Shown: positions 33,848 to 43,724, numbered from the stretch's first letter. The stretch: 64,000 nt of DNA from Caldilineaceae bacterium (GCA_958295845.1 OY282376.1:3609022-3673021), one strand, 5' to 3'. Notes: generated from the sequence alone by a model not told the origin. Numbers and translations are program-made.

Positions 33848-34127
33848 GGGCAGGCACAAGGCCTGCCCCTACAGGAGCGGTTGGGGGGCATACAGTTGGC
33901 TAGACACGTTGCTGGGGAAGAATGAACACGGTGGCTAACAAGGGCGGGGCGTTGCGGGGGCGCAGCCCCCGCACAAGAGAGGGCCGAAGGCCCGAACGCC
34001 CAAAGGGCAGTGGGCAGTGGTCAGTGGTCAGTGGATGGTTGCCAGAGATTGGAACTGGAGCTGAAGCGGCTTGGTTGCAAAGAGAGGTTTACGAGTGTTC
34101 ACTTGCATTTTGGGAAGCACTTGTTTG
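33848..34127 (+). repeat. Dispersed repeat element, copy 3 (most complete)
   Basis: Hairpin GGGCAGGC-ACAAG-GCCTGCCC at 33848-33868, TTGGCTAGAC at 33896-33905, and the 55-base junction at 33947-34001 with a perfect GCGGGGGC-GCA-GCCCCCGC hairpin. A heptamer insertion (34005-34036) replaces the purine-rich run of the other copies. The element ends at TTGGGAAG (34110). Confidence 0.9.
34005..34036 (+). repeat. Short heptamer tandem repeat inside repeat copy 3
   Basis: GGGCAGT twice (34005-34018) then GGTCAGT twice (34019-34032), followed by GGATGGT. Similar in style to the heptamer array at 32819-32884. Confidence 0.9.
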
Positions 34128-34138
34128 CCCCTTTCAGA

Positions 34139-34167
34139 TTGTATGGCGCGGTGCGCGGTGCTATACT
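34139..34167 (+). promoter_or_regulatory. Predicted promoter for the SDR gene
   Basis: TTGTAT (34139-34144), 17-base spacer, TATACT (34162-34167), 52 bases after TTGGGA of the repeat element. Confidence 0.5.
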
Positions 34168-34231
34168 GAGAACAGTTTTTTCTTCCCATCCAGCGGAAAT
34201 CTGAGCAGCGGGCCGCGACTGGAGAAAGCAG

Positions 34232-35017
34232 TTGGCAGATCTGCCTGACTTCGATCTTGAGGGTAAGGTGGCGGTGATTACCGGCGCTTCAAGGGGCATC
34301 GGCGAGGCGATCGGCCGGTGCTTTGCGGCGCGGGGGGCTTCGGTCGTCCTGAGCAGCCGCAAGCAGGCGCCTTTGGACGAAGTGGCAAAGTCGATACGGG
34401 CGGATGGCGGTCGCGCCCTGGCCGCGGCGGCGCATACAGGAGACATGGAGGCCGCATCGGCTCTGGCGGAAAAGGCGGTGCGTGAGTTCGGCGGAATCGA
34501 TATCCTGGTCAACAATGCGGCGACCAACCCTCATTTCGGGCCGGTTCTCAGCGCTGAAGAGAGCCACTGGCACAAGATCCTCGATGTAAACGTGGTCGGC
34601 TACTTTCGTATGGCGAAGGTATGCAGCGCGGAGATGGCGAAACGGGGGGGCGGCAAGATCATCAACGTCGCATCAGTTGCCGGAAAACGGCCGCAGCCGG
34701 GAATGGGCGTCTATTGTGTCAGTAAGGCCGGCGTGTTAATGCTTACGGAGGTGCTGGCTGCGGAGCTGGCGGCTGAGGGAATCCAGGTGAATGCGATCGC
34801 GCCGGGCTACGTCAAGACCGCCTTCAGCCGGGCCGTGTGGGAGGACCCCGAACTCAACCGGACGGTCCTTGGGGCTATTCCACAGAAGAGGATTGCAGAG
34901 ACGACGGAGTTAACCGGCATTGCCCTCTATCTGGCGTCGAGTGCGAGTAGTTTTACCACCGGCGGCACGTTTCTTGTCGACGGCGGCCAGTGGGTGGATG
35001 CGGGTCTGGGTGTTTGA
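34232..35017 (+). CDS. Short-chain dehydrogenase/reductase (SDR)
   Basis: 261 residues from a TTG start with GGAG a few bases upstream. [10 protein letters not shown] is the Rossmann glycine loop, NNAAT the stabilising block, and Ser-Tyr-Lys catalysis lies in [34 protein letters not shown] and FLVDGGQW match classical SDRs of the FabG/gluconate dehydrogenase type. The acyl-CoA dehydrogenase follows after 81 bases, so a beta-hydroxyacyl or sterol-like substrate is possible. Confidence 0.93.
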   Translation: MADLPDFDLEGKVAVITGASRGIGEAIGRCFAARGASVVLSSRKQAPLDEVAKSIRADGGRALAAAAHTGDMEAASALAEKAVREFGGIDILVNNAATNPHFGPVLSAEESHWHKILDVNVVGYFRMAKVCSAEMAKRGGGKIINVASVAGKRPQPGMGVYCVSKAGVLMLTEVLAAELAAEGIQVNAIAPGYVKTAFSRAVWEDPELNRTVLGAIPQKRIAETTELTGIALYLASSASSFTTGGTFLVDGGQWVDAGLGV

Positions 35018-35098
35018 GCGGCCGACCCGAGAGTTCAGGTAGGTTGCAAGGGGAAAGGCTATCGGTAACATGATCAAGAACACGATATTGACTGCGAA

Positions 35099-36286
35099 AT
35101 GACTTCCGACATTCTTCCCGAACTTCTTCAAAGTGTACGCCAGTTCATCGACGATGAGGTGGTTCAGACCGAGAAACTGCTGATCAGTCTTCCCTGGGAT
35201 GAGGTTGAGCCTTTGCTCAATCAGAAGCGGGAGGTTGTGAAGGAGGCCGGTCTCTGGGGGCTGGCCCTTCCGGTTGCATACGGCGGGCAGGGTTTAACCT
35301 TGGCCGAGTTCGGACGCGTTAGCGAGGTATTGGGACGCACGCCCGGCGGGCATTATGTCTTTGGTTGTCAGGCGCCGGATATGGGCAATATGGAGTTGCT
35401 GATCCATGCCGGCACACCAGAACAGCGGGACCGCTACCTGCTGCCGCTCGCCCGCGGGGAGATACGCTCGTGCTTCGCGATGACCGAACCGGAACACGCC
35501 GGCTCCAATCCAACGTGGATGAGCACATCCGCGGTGCGGGACGGCAACGAGTACGTGATCAACGGGCACAAGTGGTTCACGACGGCGGCTGACGGGGCGT
35601 CTTTTGCTGTGCTGATGGCGGTGACCAACCCGGAGGCGGAGAGCCGTCACCGGCGAGCGAGCCAGATTATCGTGCCGCTGGACAGTCCGGGGTTTCACTT
35701 AGCGCGCAACATTTCGGTGATGGGCGAGGCCCACGGCGGCTGGAACAGCCACGCGGAGGTCTGGTTTGAGAATGTGCGTGTCCCGGTTGATAACCTTATT
35801 GGGGAGGAAGGCAGGGGCTTTGCACTGGCCCAGTACCGGTTGGGGCCGGGGCGCATTCACCATGGTATGCGCTGGATCGGGATCTGTGAGCGCGCCTTCG
35901 ATATCATGTGCAGCCGGGCGGCGAACAGGGAGGTTGCCCCTGGGCGGCTTTTGGGTTCGCAAGGAATGGTACAGGCGTGGGTTGCCGAGAGCAGGGCGGA
36001 GATAGACGCGGCACGGCTGATGGTGTTGGAAACGGCGCGCAAGATCGACACGGAAGGCGTGTTCGCGGCCAGAGACGAGATTTCGATAATCAAGTTTTAC
36101 GTGGCCGGTGTGCTGATGCGAGTGCTGGACCGTGCGCTGCAGGCGCTGGGGGGGTTGGGCATGAGTGACGATACACCGGTTGCCTATTGGTACCGCCACG
36201 AGAGGGCTTCCCGCATTTACGACGGTCCCGACGAAGTTCACAAGATGAGCGTCGCCCGGCGGATCCTTCAGAGGTATAGGGCGTAA
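35099..36286 (+). CDS. Acyl-CoA dehydrogenase
   Basis: 395 residues of the FAD-dependent family. FAMTEPEHAGSNPTWMSTSA is the flavin-binding signature, VINGHKWFTTAADGA the central beta-domain, and ALGGLGMSDDTPVAYWYRH with RIYDGPDEVHKMSVARRIL the C-terminal signature including the likely catalytic Glu of the ACAD10/11-type arrangement. It oxidises acyl-CoA to enoyl-CoA. It ends the + strand run with the SDR gene. Confidence 0.94.
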   Translation: MTSDILPELLQSVRQFIDDEVVQTEKLLISLPWDEVEPLLNQKREVVKEAGLWGLALPVAYGGQGLTLAEFGRVSEVLGRTPGGHYVFGCQAPDMGNMELLIHAGTPEQRDRYLLPLARGEIRSCFAMTEPEHAGSNPTWMSTSAVRDGNEYVINGHKWFTTAADGASFAVLMAVTNPEAESRHRRASQIIVPLDSPGFHLARNISVMGEAHGGWNSHAEVWFENVRVPVDNLIGEEGRGFALAQYRLGPGRIHHGMRWIGICERAFDIMCSRAANREVAPGRLLGSQGMVQAWVAESRAEIDAARLMVLETARKIDTEGVFAARDEISIIKFYVAGVLMRVLDRALQALGGLGMSDDTPVAYWYRHERASRIYDGPDEVHKMSVARRILQRYRA

Positions 36287-36315
36287 GGTCAGGGTGGCGA
36301 CCGATGGGCTGGCAG

Positions 36316-36690
36316 TCAGGTGCTGGTCTGTGGCGAATGCTTCGCGGCGGATTCCTCTTCGGGCGAGTTGATCAGTTTCTTGCGACCGATCGGCCTGTAG
36401 TAGAGCAGACCTGCGGCATCCCTGGCCTCGCAGCCGTATACGCCGAACCTGTAGTCAGGATTAAGGAAGAGAACGAATCGTGCGCAGAGTGCGATCGCGG
36501 CTGCGACAGTTGCGCCTGTGTTCCCAAACGGGCTGACGAAGGGACGCTCCATTGATAGAAAACGACTTCGCAAGCGGACAAAGGCGATCATCTGCATTAT
36601 GTAAGCGATGACCCCGCTAAAGAGCCTCATTTGAGCAGTACCGCTCCGACGCCAAGCGCCCACAGTGACCAGACCCCGGCCTAGCGTCAT
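36316..36690 (-). pseudogene. C-terminal remnant of an APC-family amino acid/ethanolamine permease
   Basis: The minus frame contains FSGVIAYIMQMIAFVRLRSR, ERPFVSPFGNTGA, NPDYRFGVYG and GRKKLINSPEEE. This is the order of the last two membrane segments and tail of APC permeases of the EutP/YhdG kind (SYxxQMxSFxxLRRxxPxxERPYxSPxG...GRHRLVLSPEE). Only about 110 residues remain of some 450 and the stop is intact. Upstream on this strand no further permease sequence is recognised. Probably a decayed gene. Confidence 0.6.
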
Positions 36691-37390
36691 TACGCACCTT
36701 TGCGAAAGTATGCGCGACCGACAGTACGATACTCCACAGGGATAGCCTCCCGCCCGGTTACGACGCGATTTCCTCCCCAGCCGCGGCGGAAACGTGCTCC
36801 TGGATCAACCCGCAACGAATTATCTGCCGACCTGGTCTGCACCGACGCAGCGGAACTGGACCTCGCGGTTCTGACTTTCACAGCGCCGAATTGAAAAGAC
36901 TGGGGCAGATCACCACGCGAAAGCGTCGCGGCCGAGCACTTCGGTGCTTCCGCAGGTGCACAGCATCCCGGCTCTTGGCCCATAAGCCAAGATTTGTCCA
37001 GGATTCGCTCCCTTGGCCCCGCGGATTTCTCCGGCGATGTCTGAAGAGCGGTCTGTCTAGTACAGTTCGGCGACTTCCTGTCCTGCCGGCTAGCTGAACT
37101 GTTCCGATTCACCCCGCACGTGTAGAACAGCGGTCCAAAACGCCAACGGTCGCTGGACCCTCTCCGATCGTCTCCCATTGCCCGATTTATACAAAGTGCA
37201 CAAAAAATCAGTCCTTCGCGTTGAAATCTGGTTTCCTCGCGCGAATTTTCTGTCGCGTATGCCTTGTAAATTGTGCGAACCGCATAACAATCGGAGTCTG
37301 TTTTCGGCCAAATTAGCCGTTCAAACTCGTTGGGCGCTGAAATATGCTTTACCAGTGTTGCAAATCGCTTCAAGGAAATGGGAGATAGAG
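36691..37390. other. Intergenic, no confident gene
   Basis: A minus-strand open frame spans 36690-37430 (246 codons), but its composition (Arg-, Ser- and Cys-rich, no domain, overlapping the nirA start) looks like chance. I see no RNA gene or clear promoter for nirA, although the region must contain one. Confidence 0.5.
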
Positions 37391-39043
37391 GTGACGAATT
37401 CACTGGTTTCAAAAGGAAGGGTGCCTTCACCGGCTTTGTCGCGACAGTCGAACGGCAGTGGCAAGTCGAACGGCAGTGGCAGGTCGAGCGGCGGTGGCAA
37501 GGCCAAGTTGAACAAGGTCGAGTTGCTGAAACTCAAGAAGGGTCCGCTGAGCCTGATCCATGACATTTACCGCTGGGCTGAGGAAGGGTTCGAATCAATT
37601 CCGCCGGAATACTACGATCTCTTCAAGTGGCACGGGTTCTTTTACCGCAAACAGACGCCCGGCTACTTCATGTTGCGCATGCGCATCTCGAATGGGATCC
37701 TCAACTCGACGCAGCTGCGGGCTGTCGCCGAGCTTTCGCGCGATTTCGGACGCGGGGCAGGCGACTTTACGACGCGGCAGAACATCCAACTGCGCTGGAT
37801 CACCATCGAAAACATGCCCGCCATCATTGAGAAGCTGCAATCTGTGGGGCTCGGCTCTGAGCAGACCGGGATGGACAATTTTCGCAATGTGACCGGTTGC
37901 CCGCTTACCGGTCTGGCGCAACATGAGTTGGTTGAGACCCGGCAACTTACTTCGGCGACAGCTTTATCTCTCTTAGGGCCGGAATTCGAGAATCTCCCGC
38001 GAAAATTCAACATCTCGATCAACGGCTGCCGCCTGGACTGCACTCACGCGCAGAGCAACGACATTGGCCTGACGCCTGCGGTTGGGCGGATGGGAAACCG
38101 CTCCGTGCCGGGATTCAACGTCGTGGTTGGCGGACATATGGGAAGCAGGAACCCACATCTTGCCGTACCGCTTGACATGTTTGCTCGTCCTTCACAGGTG
38201 ACGGCACTCTGTCGGGCCATATTGACAGTATTTCGCGATAACGGAAACCGTGCAGTGCGGGGCAAGGCCCGCCTGTGGTATCTGATTGACGAGTGGGGCA
38301 TTGACAGATTCCGAGACGAAGTGACGAAGGTCCTGGGCGAGCCGATGCCATCGGCCGGGTCGTGCAAGCTTTACCGGCATCCGGACCCCCTTGAGCAGGA
38401 CCATGTGGGAGTCCATCCACAGATCCAGGACGGACTGAACTATGTGGGCATGGTGGTGCCCACCGGTCGCGTCACGGCTGACCGACTTTTTGCTCTTGCC
38501 GACCTGGCGGACAGGTACGGCAGCCACGAAATACGTTTGACAAACGATCAGAATGTCATCATCCCCAATGTCCCCGATCAGAGAGTCGACGGCCTGCTGG
38601 CAGAGCCGCTGCTGGAAGCGTGGAGCCCCTCTCCCTCGGGTGTCATGCGCGGGTTGGTTACGTGCACGGGCATTGATCATTGCCACTTTGCGCTCAACGA
38701 CACAAAGGGAATCTCGCTGGAAATTGCCCGCAAGCTGGAGGAGCGTCTGCCCGATCGTGACAAGGTCGTGCGCGTGAACGTATCTGGGTGCGTTCACGCG
38801 TGTGGTCGTCACCGGCTGTCCGAAATAGGGCTGGAGGCAACCCGGCTTCGGCAGGACGGCAGGGTGATCGACGGATTCAATGTATTTGAAGGCGGGCGCC
38901 AGGGTGAAGACGCCAGGCTTGGCGACGAGATTCACCGAAAGGCCACGATAGAGGCGACTACCGAACTGCTGGCGGAGGCCATTGCTTCCCGCTACCGGTC
39001 GGACCAGACGCCGGACAAGGTGCCGACCGCCGCTCCAGCCTAA
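37391..39043 (+). CDS. nirA: Ferredoxin-dependent nitrite reductase
   Basis: 550 residues from a GTG at 37391 with GGAG six bases upstream. Two ferredoxin-like half-domains alternate with two NIR_SIR domains. The siroheme/[4Fe-4S] ligands are Cys425 and Cys431 (TCTGIDHC) and Cys467 and Cys471 (SGCVHAC). RRNIQ-like TTRQNIQLRWI is the siroheme-binding Arg block. It reduces nitrite to ammonia with six electrons. An N-terminal Gly-Ser-Asn-Lys-rich low-complexity stretch (residues about 20-40) precedes the homologous region. Sulfite reductase is the alternative; the nitrate genes next to it favour nitrite. Confidence 0.94.
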   Translation: MTNSLVSKGRVPSPALSRQSNGSGKSNGSGRSSGGGKAKLNKVELLKLKKGPLSLIHDIYRWAEEGFESIPPEYYDLFKWHGFFYRKQTPGYFMLRMRISNGILNSTQLRAVAELSRDFGRGAGDFTTRQNIQLRWITIENMPAIIEKLQSVGLGSEQTGMDNFRNVTGCPLTGLAQHELVETRQLTSATALSLLGPEFENLPRKFNISINGCRLDCTHAQSNDIGLTPAVGRMGNRSVPGFNVVVGGHMGSRNPHLAVPLDMFARPSQVTALCRAILTVFRDNGNRAVRGKARLWYLIDEWGIDRFRDEVTKVLGEPMPSAGSCKLYRHPDPLEQDHVGVHPQIQDGLNYVGMVVPTGRVTADRLFALADLADRYGSHEIRLTNDQNVIIPNVPDQRVDGLLAEPLLEAWSPSPSGVMRGLVTCTGIDHCHFALNDTKGISLEIARKLEERLPDRDKVVRVNVSGCVHACGRHRLSEIGLEATRLRQDGRVIDGFNVFEGGRQGEDARLGDEIHRKATIEATTELLAEAIASRYRSDQTPDKVPTAAPA

Positions 39044-39081
39044 ATCTAGAATCCATTCCTACGTTAAAGGAGATTTCCCCA

Positions 39082-40431
39082 GTGGACTTCAAGAATAAAG
39101 CCACCAAGATCGATCTGTTCAGCTTCGGCACACCGCAGATGCGTGCGTTCCACGTAACCTGGTTTGCTTTCTTCCTCTGTTTCTTCGGATGGTTCGGCAT
39201 TGTGCCGCTGATGAAAGGCGAGAACGGTGTCATTGCGACGCTAGGTCTCAACCCAGCACAGGTCGGAAACTCTGTCATCGCGGCCGTTTCCCTGACAATC
39301 ATCGCACGGCTGCTTATCGGCCCAATGTGCACGCGTTACGGCTCGCGTAAGGTTTATACTGGGCTGTTACTGCTGGGGGCGTTGCCAGTCATGGGGATTG
39401 GTCTGGCGCAGACGCCGACCCAGTTCATCGTAGCACGGGTCTTGATCGGCACAATTGGCGCTTCGTTTGTCATAACCCAGTACCACACAAGCGTGATGTT
39501 TGCTCCGAATGTTGTGGGCGCGGCCAACGCGACGACGGCGGGCTGGGGCAATTTGGGCGGCGGCGTCACCCAGGCAGTGATGCCGCTTCTGCTTGCTGCG
39601 GTCCTGACTTTTGTGCCGGCGGCGCTGGGCTGGCGCTTGGCGATGGTCGCGCCTGGGATTGCCATGCTCTTGACGGCGGCGGCCTACTGGTTCCTGACCC
39701 AGGATGCGCCTGACGGCAACTATACGGAATTGCGGGCGCGCGGCGAAATGCCGGCGGCGGCCAAAGCAGGAGGCACGTTTGTGGAGGCGATCAAGGATTC
39801 ACGGGTGATCGCACTGTTCTTCATCTATGCAGCCTGTTTTGGGATTGAGCTCACCATTAACGGTACGGCGGCCCTCTACTTCTTTACTCGGTTCGAACTG
39901 AACCTTGCGACTGCCGGGCTTATTGCCGGTCTATTTGGCATGATGAACATCTTTGCCCGATCAATGGGTGGCGTTTTCAGCGATTTCATCAACCGCAACG
40001 GGGGTCTGAAGGGGCGGACTCAGTTTCTGTTTCTATGCCTCATCCTGGAGGGGATCGCTTTGATATTGTTTGCAAACATGGGGAAGCTGGCGCTGGCCGT
40101 TCCCGCTCTGATTGTCTTCAGCTTGTTTGTGCAGATGTCGGAGGGGGCGACCTTCGCGATCGTGCCTTACATCAATAAGCGCGCCATGGGCGCGATTGCA
40201 GGCATCGTCGGCGCAGGCGGGAACTTCGGCGCGATGCTGGCAGGGTTTCTGTTCCGGCGAGAAGCGGAAATGTATGGGCAGTCCTACCTGATCCTGGGCA
40301 TTTTGGTGGCGGTATGCGCCTTCATGGCATTGATGGTGCGCTTTTCCGAGAAAGAGGAGAAGGATGCCGCCGAAGAGACGGCCGCCCGGCTGGCCGCAGC
40401 CGGTGATTCGGTCCTGAGCGGCGCCAACTGA
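39082..40431 (+). CDS. narK: MFS nitrate/nitrite transporter (NarK/NrtP type)
   Basis: 449 residues, about 12 membrane segments. The nitrate signature AGWGNLGGGVTQAVMP in segment 5 and its counterpart AGIVGAGGNFGAMLAGF in segment 11 are both present, as is the RYGSRKVYTG loop between segments 2 and 3. It sits between nitrite and nitrate reductase genes, 38 bases after nirA, and so probably imports nitrate for assimilation. AAAGGAGA lies before the GTG start. Confidence 0.94.
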   Translation: MDFKNKATKIDLFSFGTPQMRAFHVTWFAFFLCFFGWFGIVPLMKGENGVIATLGLNPAQVGNSVIAAVSLTIIARLLIGPMCTRYGSRKVYTGLLLLGALPVMGIGLAQTPTQFIVARVLIGTIGASFVITQYHTSVMFAPNVVGAANATTAGWGNLGGGVTQAVMPLLLAAVLTFVPAALGWRLAMVAPGIAMLLTAAAYWFLTQDAPDGNYTELRARGEMPAAAKAGGTFVEAIKDSRVIALFFIYAACFGIELTINGTAALYFFTRFELNLATAGLIAGLFGMMNIFARSMGGVFSDFINRNGGLKGRTQFLFLCLILEGIALILFANMGKLALAVPALIVFSLFVQMSEGATFAIVPYINKRAMGAIAGIVGAGGNFGAMLAGFLFRREAEMYGQSYLILGILVAVCAFMALMVRFSEKEEKDAAEETAARLAAAGDSVLSGAN

Positions 40432-40521
40432 TCGCTTTCTACGGGTTCGCTGCGCCGAACGCGGGCAGTCAGCAAGACGCGTCACTTCACAAGAGGGGGC
40501 GCATTCATAACGAAACGGAAT

Positions 40522-42861
40522 ATGATGAAATCCAGAGACGGTTCTCGCGGCAAAAGAAAAGACAGCGAGCCGATTGACCGCTGGCACGACACTTATTGCC
40601 CTTATTGCGGCGTTGGGTGCGGCCTGAGAGTCGGGATTCGCGACGGGAAGGTTGCCAAAGTGCGGGGCAATCCCGATCATCCCTCCTCCCTGGGCGATCT
40701 CTGCCTCAAGCCGATCCATTTGCCAGGCGCGCTGGATACGCCGGACCGCATTCGCGAGCCGCTCATGCGGATGAACGGAACAGGGAGCAATGCACACTCT
40801 GCGAAGGGCTCCTTTCGAAGTGTGACGTGGGAAAAAGCGACGACGTACATCGCCGCCAGCCTCAAGGGAATCGTCCAGCAACACGGCCCTGATGCGGTGG
40901 CCTTTTACGGGTCCGGCCAGTTCACGACCGAAGATTACTATGTGGCCAACAAGCTGCTGAAGGGGTACATCGGCACTAACAACTTCGATGCCAACTCGCG
41001 GCTCTGCATGGCCTCAGCGGTGGCCGGATATGTCTCGGCGCTCGGCTCGGACGGGCCGCCGCCCGCTTATGAGGATATCGACCACGCAGATTGTTTCTTT
41101 CTGATTGGCGCCAACATGGCCGATTGCCATCCGGTCCTGTTCAATCGCATCAAGCGCAGAAAGAAGCGGGATCCGGAAAACGTGAAAGTAATTGTGGTTG
41201 ATCCCAGAGAAACGCGTACAGCCGCGATCGCCGATCTCTTTCTGCCGATTCGACCCGGAACGGATGTTGTGCTTCTCAACGGGATGATGAAGCTTCTATA
41301 TTCCACAGGGAAGATAGATCGCACATTCGTAGACGAAAACACAAACGGCTTCGAAGCGTTGATGGAGGCAAGCAGTGATGTCTCGACCGCCGCAGCTGCC
41401 AAGGTATGCGGCATCTCCGAGAACGACTTGATCCAAGCGGCGCGCTTTTTTGGTGACGCGCAGGGCGTACTCTCTTTCTGGAGTATGGGTCTGAATCAGA
41501 GTGTGAACGGCGTTGCCAAGAACCAGGCAGTCATCAACTTGCATCTGGCGACCGGTCAGATTGGAAAGCCGGGCAGCGGTCCCTTTTCTCTGACCGGGCA
41601 GCCCAATGCGATGGGTGGCCGCGAAGTCGGTGGGTTGTCACACCTGCTGCCGGGTTACCGCGCAGTGGCGAACGCAGAACATCGACAGGAGGTTGAGGGA
41701 TTTTGGGGATTGCCGGACGATTCCATTAGCGATAAGCCCGGGCTGGCGGCGGTCGACATGTTTGATGCGGCGGCCAGAGGGGAGATTAAGGCGATGTGGG
41801 TCATGTGTACGAATCCGGTCGTCTCGATGCCCAACATTGACGTCGTCGAAAAGGCGATGGAGAAACTCGAACTGCTTATCGTAACCGATGCCTATCACCC
41901 GACCGACACGACAAAGTACGCACATGTCCTTTTGCCTGCGGCTCAGTGGTCAGAACGTGAAGGTGTGATGACCAATTCAGAGCGGCGCATCACCCATCTC
42001 CCGCGCATGGTGGACCCTGTCGGTCAGTCCAGGCCGGACTGGCGAATCGTCGCCGACGTGGGCGCGGCCATGGGTTTCTCGCATGCGTTTTCCTATGAAT
42101 CGTCGGATGAAGTTTTTGACGAGTTTACCCAACTGACCAAAGGTCGAGTATGCGATTACAGCGGCGTCAGCGCAGAGAGACTGCGGGCAGAAGGTCCACT
42201 CCAGTGGCCCGTGCCGGACGACGAACACCAGGGCAGCGTGAGACTCTACTCTGCTGTGCACAGCAGACGGTCCACGAAGCGCGGCGACGGGAAGGGCCGG
42301 GACAGTGAAGTACTCATGGCGGAGGGGGCGAGCACCGACACGGAGGAAGTCGCGAGAGCCTTCGCCACTCCTGACGGCAGAGCAACATTCCAAATCCCGG
42401 CGTTTGTTCCTCCCGCCGAGCTGCCAAACAGGAAGTTTCCTCTGCTTTTGACCACGGGTCGCCTGCGCAATCAGTGGCATACGATGACCCGGACCGGCAA
42501 GTCAGAAAGCCTGCTTAAAGGCGCACGGGAGCCGTTTCTGGAGATTCACCCCGTCGATGCGGTGCGGAGACAGATCGAGAATGGGGACGTCGTCGAGATT
42601 CGCTCGCGCAGAGGCAAGGCGTGGGCTACAGCGCGCGTAACGGAGAGCATCAGGGAGGGGGCCTGCTTTATGCCATTTCACTGGGGACGCATGGCGGGGC
42701 CGTTCAGCGCCGCCAACAATGTGACTGTTGGCGCAGTGGATCCGGTTTCAAAGGAGCCGGAACTCAAAGCATGTGCGGTCGAGGTGCGGTTGCGGCCAGG
42801 ATATGAGGCCATTCAGGCTTCAAAGCTCTTTCAGCGCCTGGCCAAAGTGGTGAAACGATAG
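40522..42861 (+). CDS. narB: Assimilatory nitrate reductase, molybdopterin catalytic subunit
   Basis: 779 residues. The [4Fe-4S] cluster uses Cys26, Cys29, Cys33 and Cys61 (YCPYCGVGCGL ... LCLKP). SRLCMASAVAGY is the Cys-containing Mo-ligand block of the Nas/Nap type, FWSMGLNQSVNGVAKNQAVI and the C-terminal LLTTGRLRNQWHTMTRTGK complete the bis-MGD fold. No signal peptide, so cytoplasmic. It reduces nitrate to nitrite using ferredoxin or flavodoxin, feeding NirA. An insert rich in Arg, Ser and charged residues lies near 575-600. Confidence 0.94.
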   Translation: MMKSRDGSRGKRKDSEPIDRWHDTYCPYCGVGCGLRVGIRDGKVAKVRGNPDHPSSLGDLCLKPIHLPGALDTPDRIREPLMRMNGTGSNAHSAKGSFRSVTWEKATTYIAASLKGIVQQHGPDAVAFYGSGQFTTEDYYVANKLLKGYIGTNNFDANSRLCMASAVAGYVSALGSDGPPPAYEDIDHADCFFLIGANMADCHPVLFNRIKRRKKRDPENVKVIVVDPRETRTAAIADLFLPIRPGTDVVLLNGMMKLLYSTGKIDRTFVDENTNGFEALMEASSDVSTAAAAKVCGISENDLIQAARFFGDAQGVLSFWSMGLNQSVNGVAKNQAVINLHLATGQIGKPGSGPFSLTGQPNAMGGREVGGLSHLLPGYRAVANAEHRQEVEGFWGLPDDSISDKPGLAAVDMFDAAARGEIKAMWVMCTNPVVSMPNIDVVEKAMEKLELLIVTDAYHPTDTTKYAHVLLPAAQWSEREGVMTNSERRITHLPRMVDPVGQSRPDWRIVADVGAAMGFSHAFSYESSDEVFDEFTQLTKGRVCDYSGVSAERLRAEGPLQWPVPDDEHQGSVRLYSAVHSRRSTKRGDGKGRDSEVLMAEGASTDTEEVARAFATPDGRATFQIPAFVPPAELPNRKFPLLLTTGRLRNQWHTMTRTGKSESLLKGAREPFLEIHPVDAVRRQIENGDVVEIRSRRGKAWATARVTESIREGACFMPFHWGRMAGPFSAANNVTVGAVDPVSKEPELKACAVEVRLRPGYEAIQASKLFQRLAKVVKR

Positions 42862-42942
42862 TTTTACATGGTGGGAGAGAAACGCGCCTGAATAGGTTAT
42901 CCTCGTGCTGGTATCGTTCATGAGCGTAGCAGAACGGCGACT

Positions 42943-43716
42943 TCAGATCGGTAATTGCGCCTCGATCATATAGTTGCCCGCTTCGAATGTAAGCTCGCCC
43001 TGTGTCTCAAGCGTTCTCTGCAATGCCAGCAGGTGGTCTGTGTGCGATGCAACGGAGAAGCCGGGGACGTGCCAAGGAACGGCTTTCAGATAGTAGACGA
43101 CCGCGCCCACATCGGTAAAGACCAGTCTGCCCGACCAATCCTTCAAATCCAGAACATTGAATCCTGAGTTCTGTAGCCAGGGCACGTATTTCTGCGGGGT
43201 TGCGTCGGGCCATTGGGGCGTAGCATCGAAGGCGGCGATCAGGTCGTGCGCCCACAGGCCGTGTACTTGGCGAGTAAGAAGCCGGCCCCCTGGCTCAAGG
43301 ATACGGGCGATCTCGTCGACGAAGAGGGCACCATGCCGGTTCAGGACGAGGGCAAACTCGCTATCCTCTAAGGGCATCGGGGTATATTCGTCATTGTCCA
43401 GTTCGACGACGCGCACGCCCAGCGGTTCAAGGCGGCGGCGGGCCAACTGGAGGTTAGGAGGATAGCCTTCGGTTACTGCAACTTTCTCCGGCCAGGCGTC
43501 CCTCATCAGGAGAAGACGCTCGCCGCCGCCGGTTGCGATGTCCAGACAGGACGAGGACAGCCGCATCAGTTCGCGTGCTCGGGTGGAATAGGACCACGGC
43601 GGATCTTCCAGGAGCATGCGGCCATCAAGGTAGGAAAAGTCCCAGCCTACAAACGGCTGTTCCTCCTCTGCCTTCCAACCTTCGATCAGTTCTGCATGGG
43701 TTTGTGTCATATCCAA
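42943..43716 (-). CDS. Class I SAM-dependent methyltransferase
   Basis: 257 residues. CLDIATGGGERLLLM is motif I for S-adenosylmethionine; VAVTEGYPPNLQLARRRL is motif II, FALVLNRHGALF motif IV and EPGGRLLTRQV post-motif. The N-terminus LIEGWKAEEEQPFVGWDFSYL is typical of a group of uncharacterised bacterial methyltransferases. Substrate unknown. Stops close to DUF2905 on the same strand (8-base gap upstream), so the two may be co-transcribed. Confidence 0.9.
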   Translation of the reverse strand: MDMTQTHAELIEGWKAEEEQPFVGWDFSYLDGRMLLEDPPWSYSTRARELMRLSSSCLDIATGGGERLLLMRDAWPEKVAVTEGYPPNLQLARRRLEPLGVRVVELDNDEYTPMPLEDSEFALVLNRHGALFVDEIARILEPGGRLLTRQVHGLWAHDLIAAFDATPQWPDATPQKYVPWLQNSGFNVLDLKDWSGRLVFTDVGAVVYYLKAVPWHVPGFSVASHTDHLLALQRTLETQGELTFEAGNYMIEAQLPI

Positions 43717-43724
43717 TCCAGTAG

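Noticed and set aside
36690..37430. 246-codon minus-strand frame
   Set aside because: Arg/Ser/Cys-rich random-like composition, no domain, overlaps the nirA start; GC-rich DNA often leaves such frames open.
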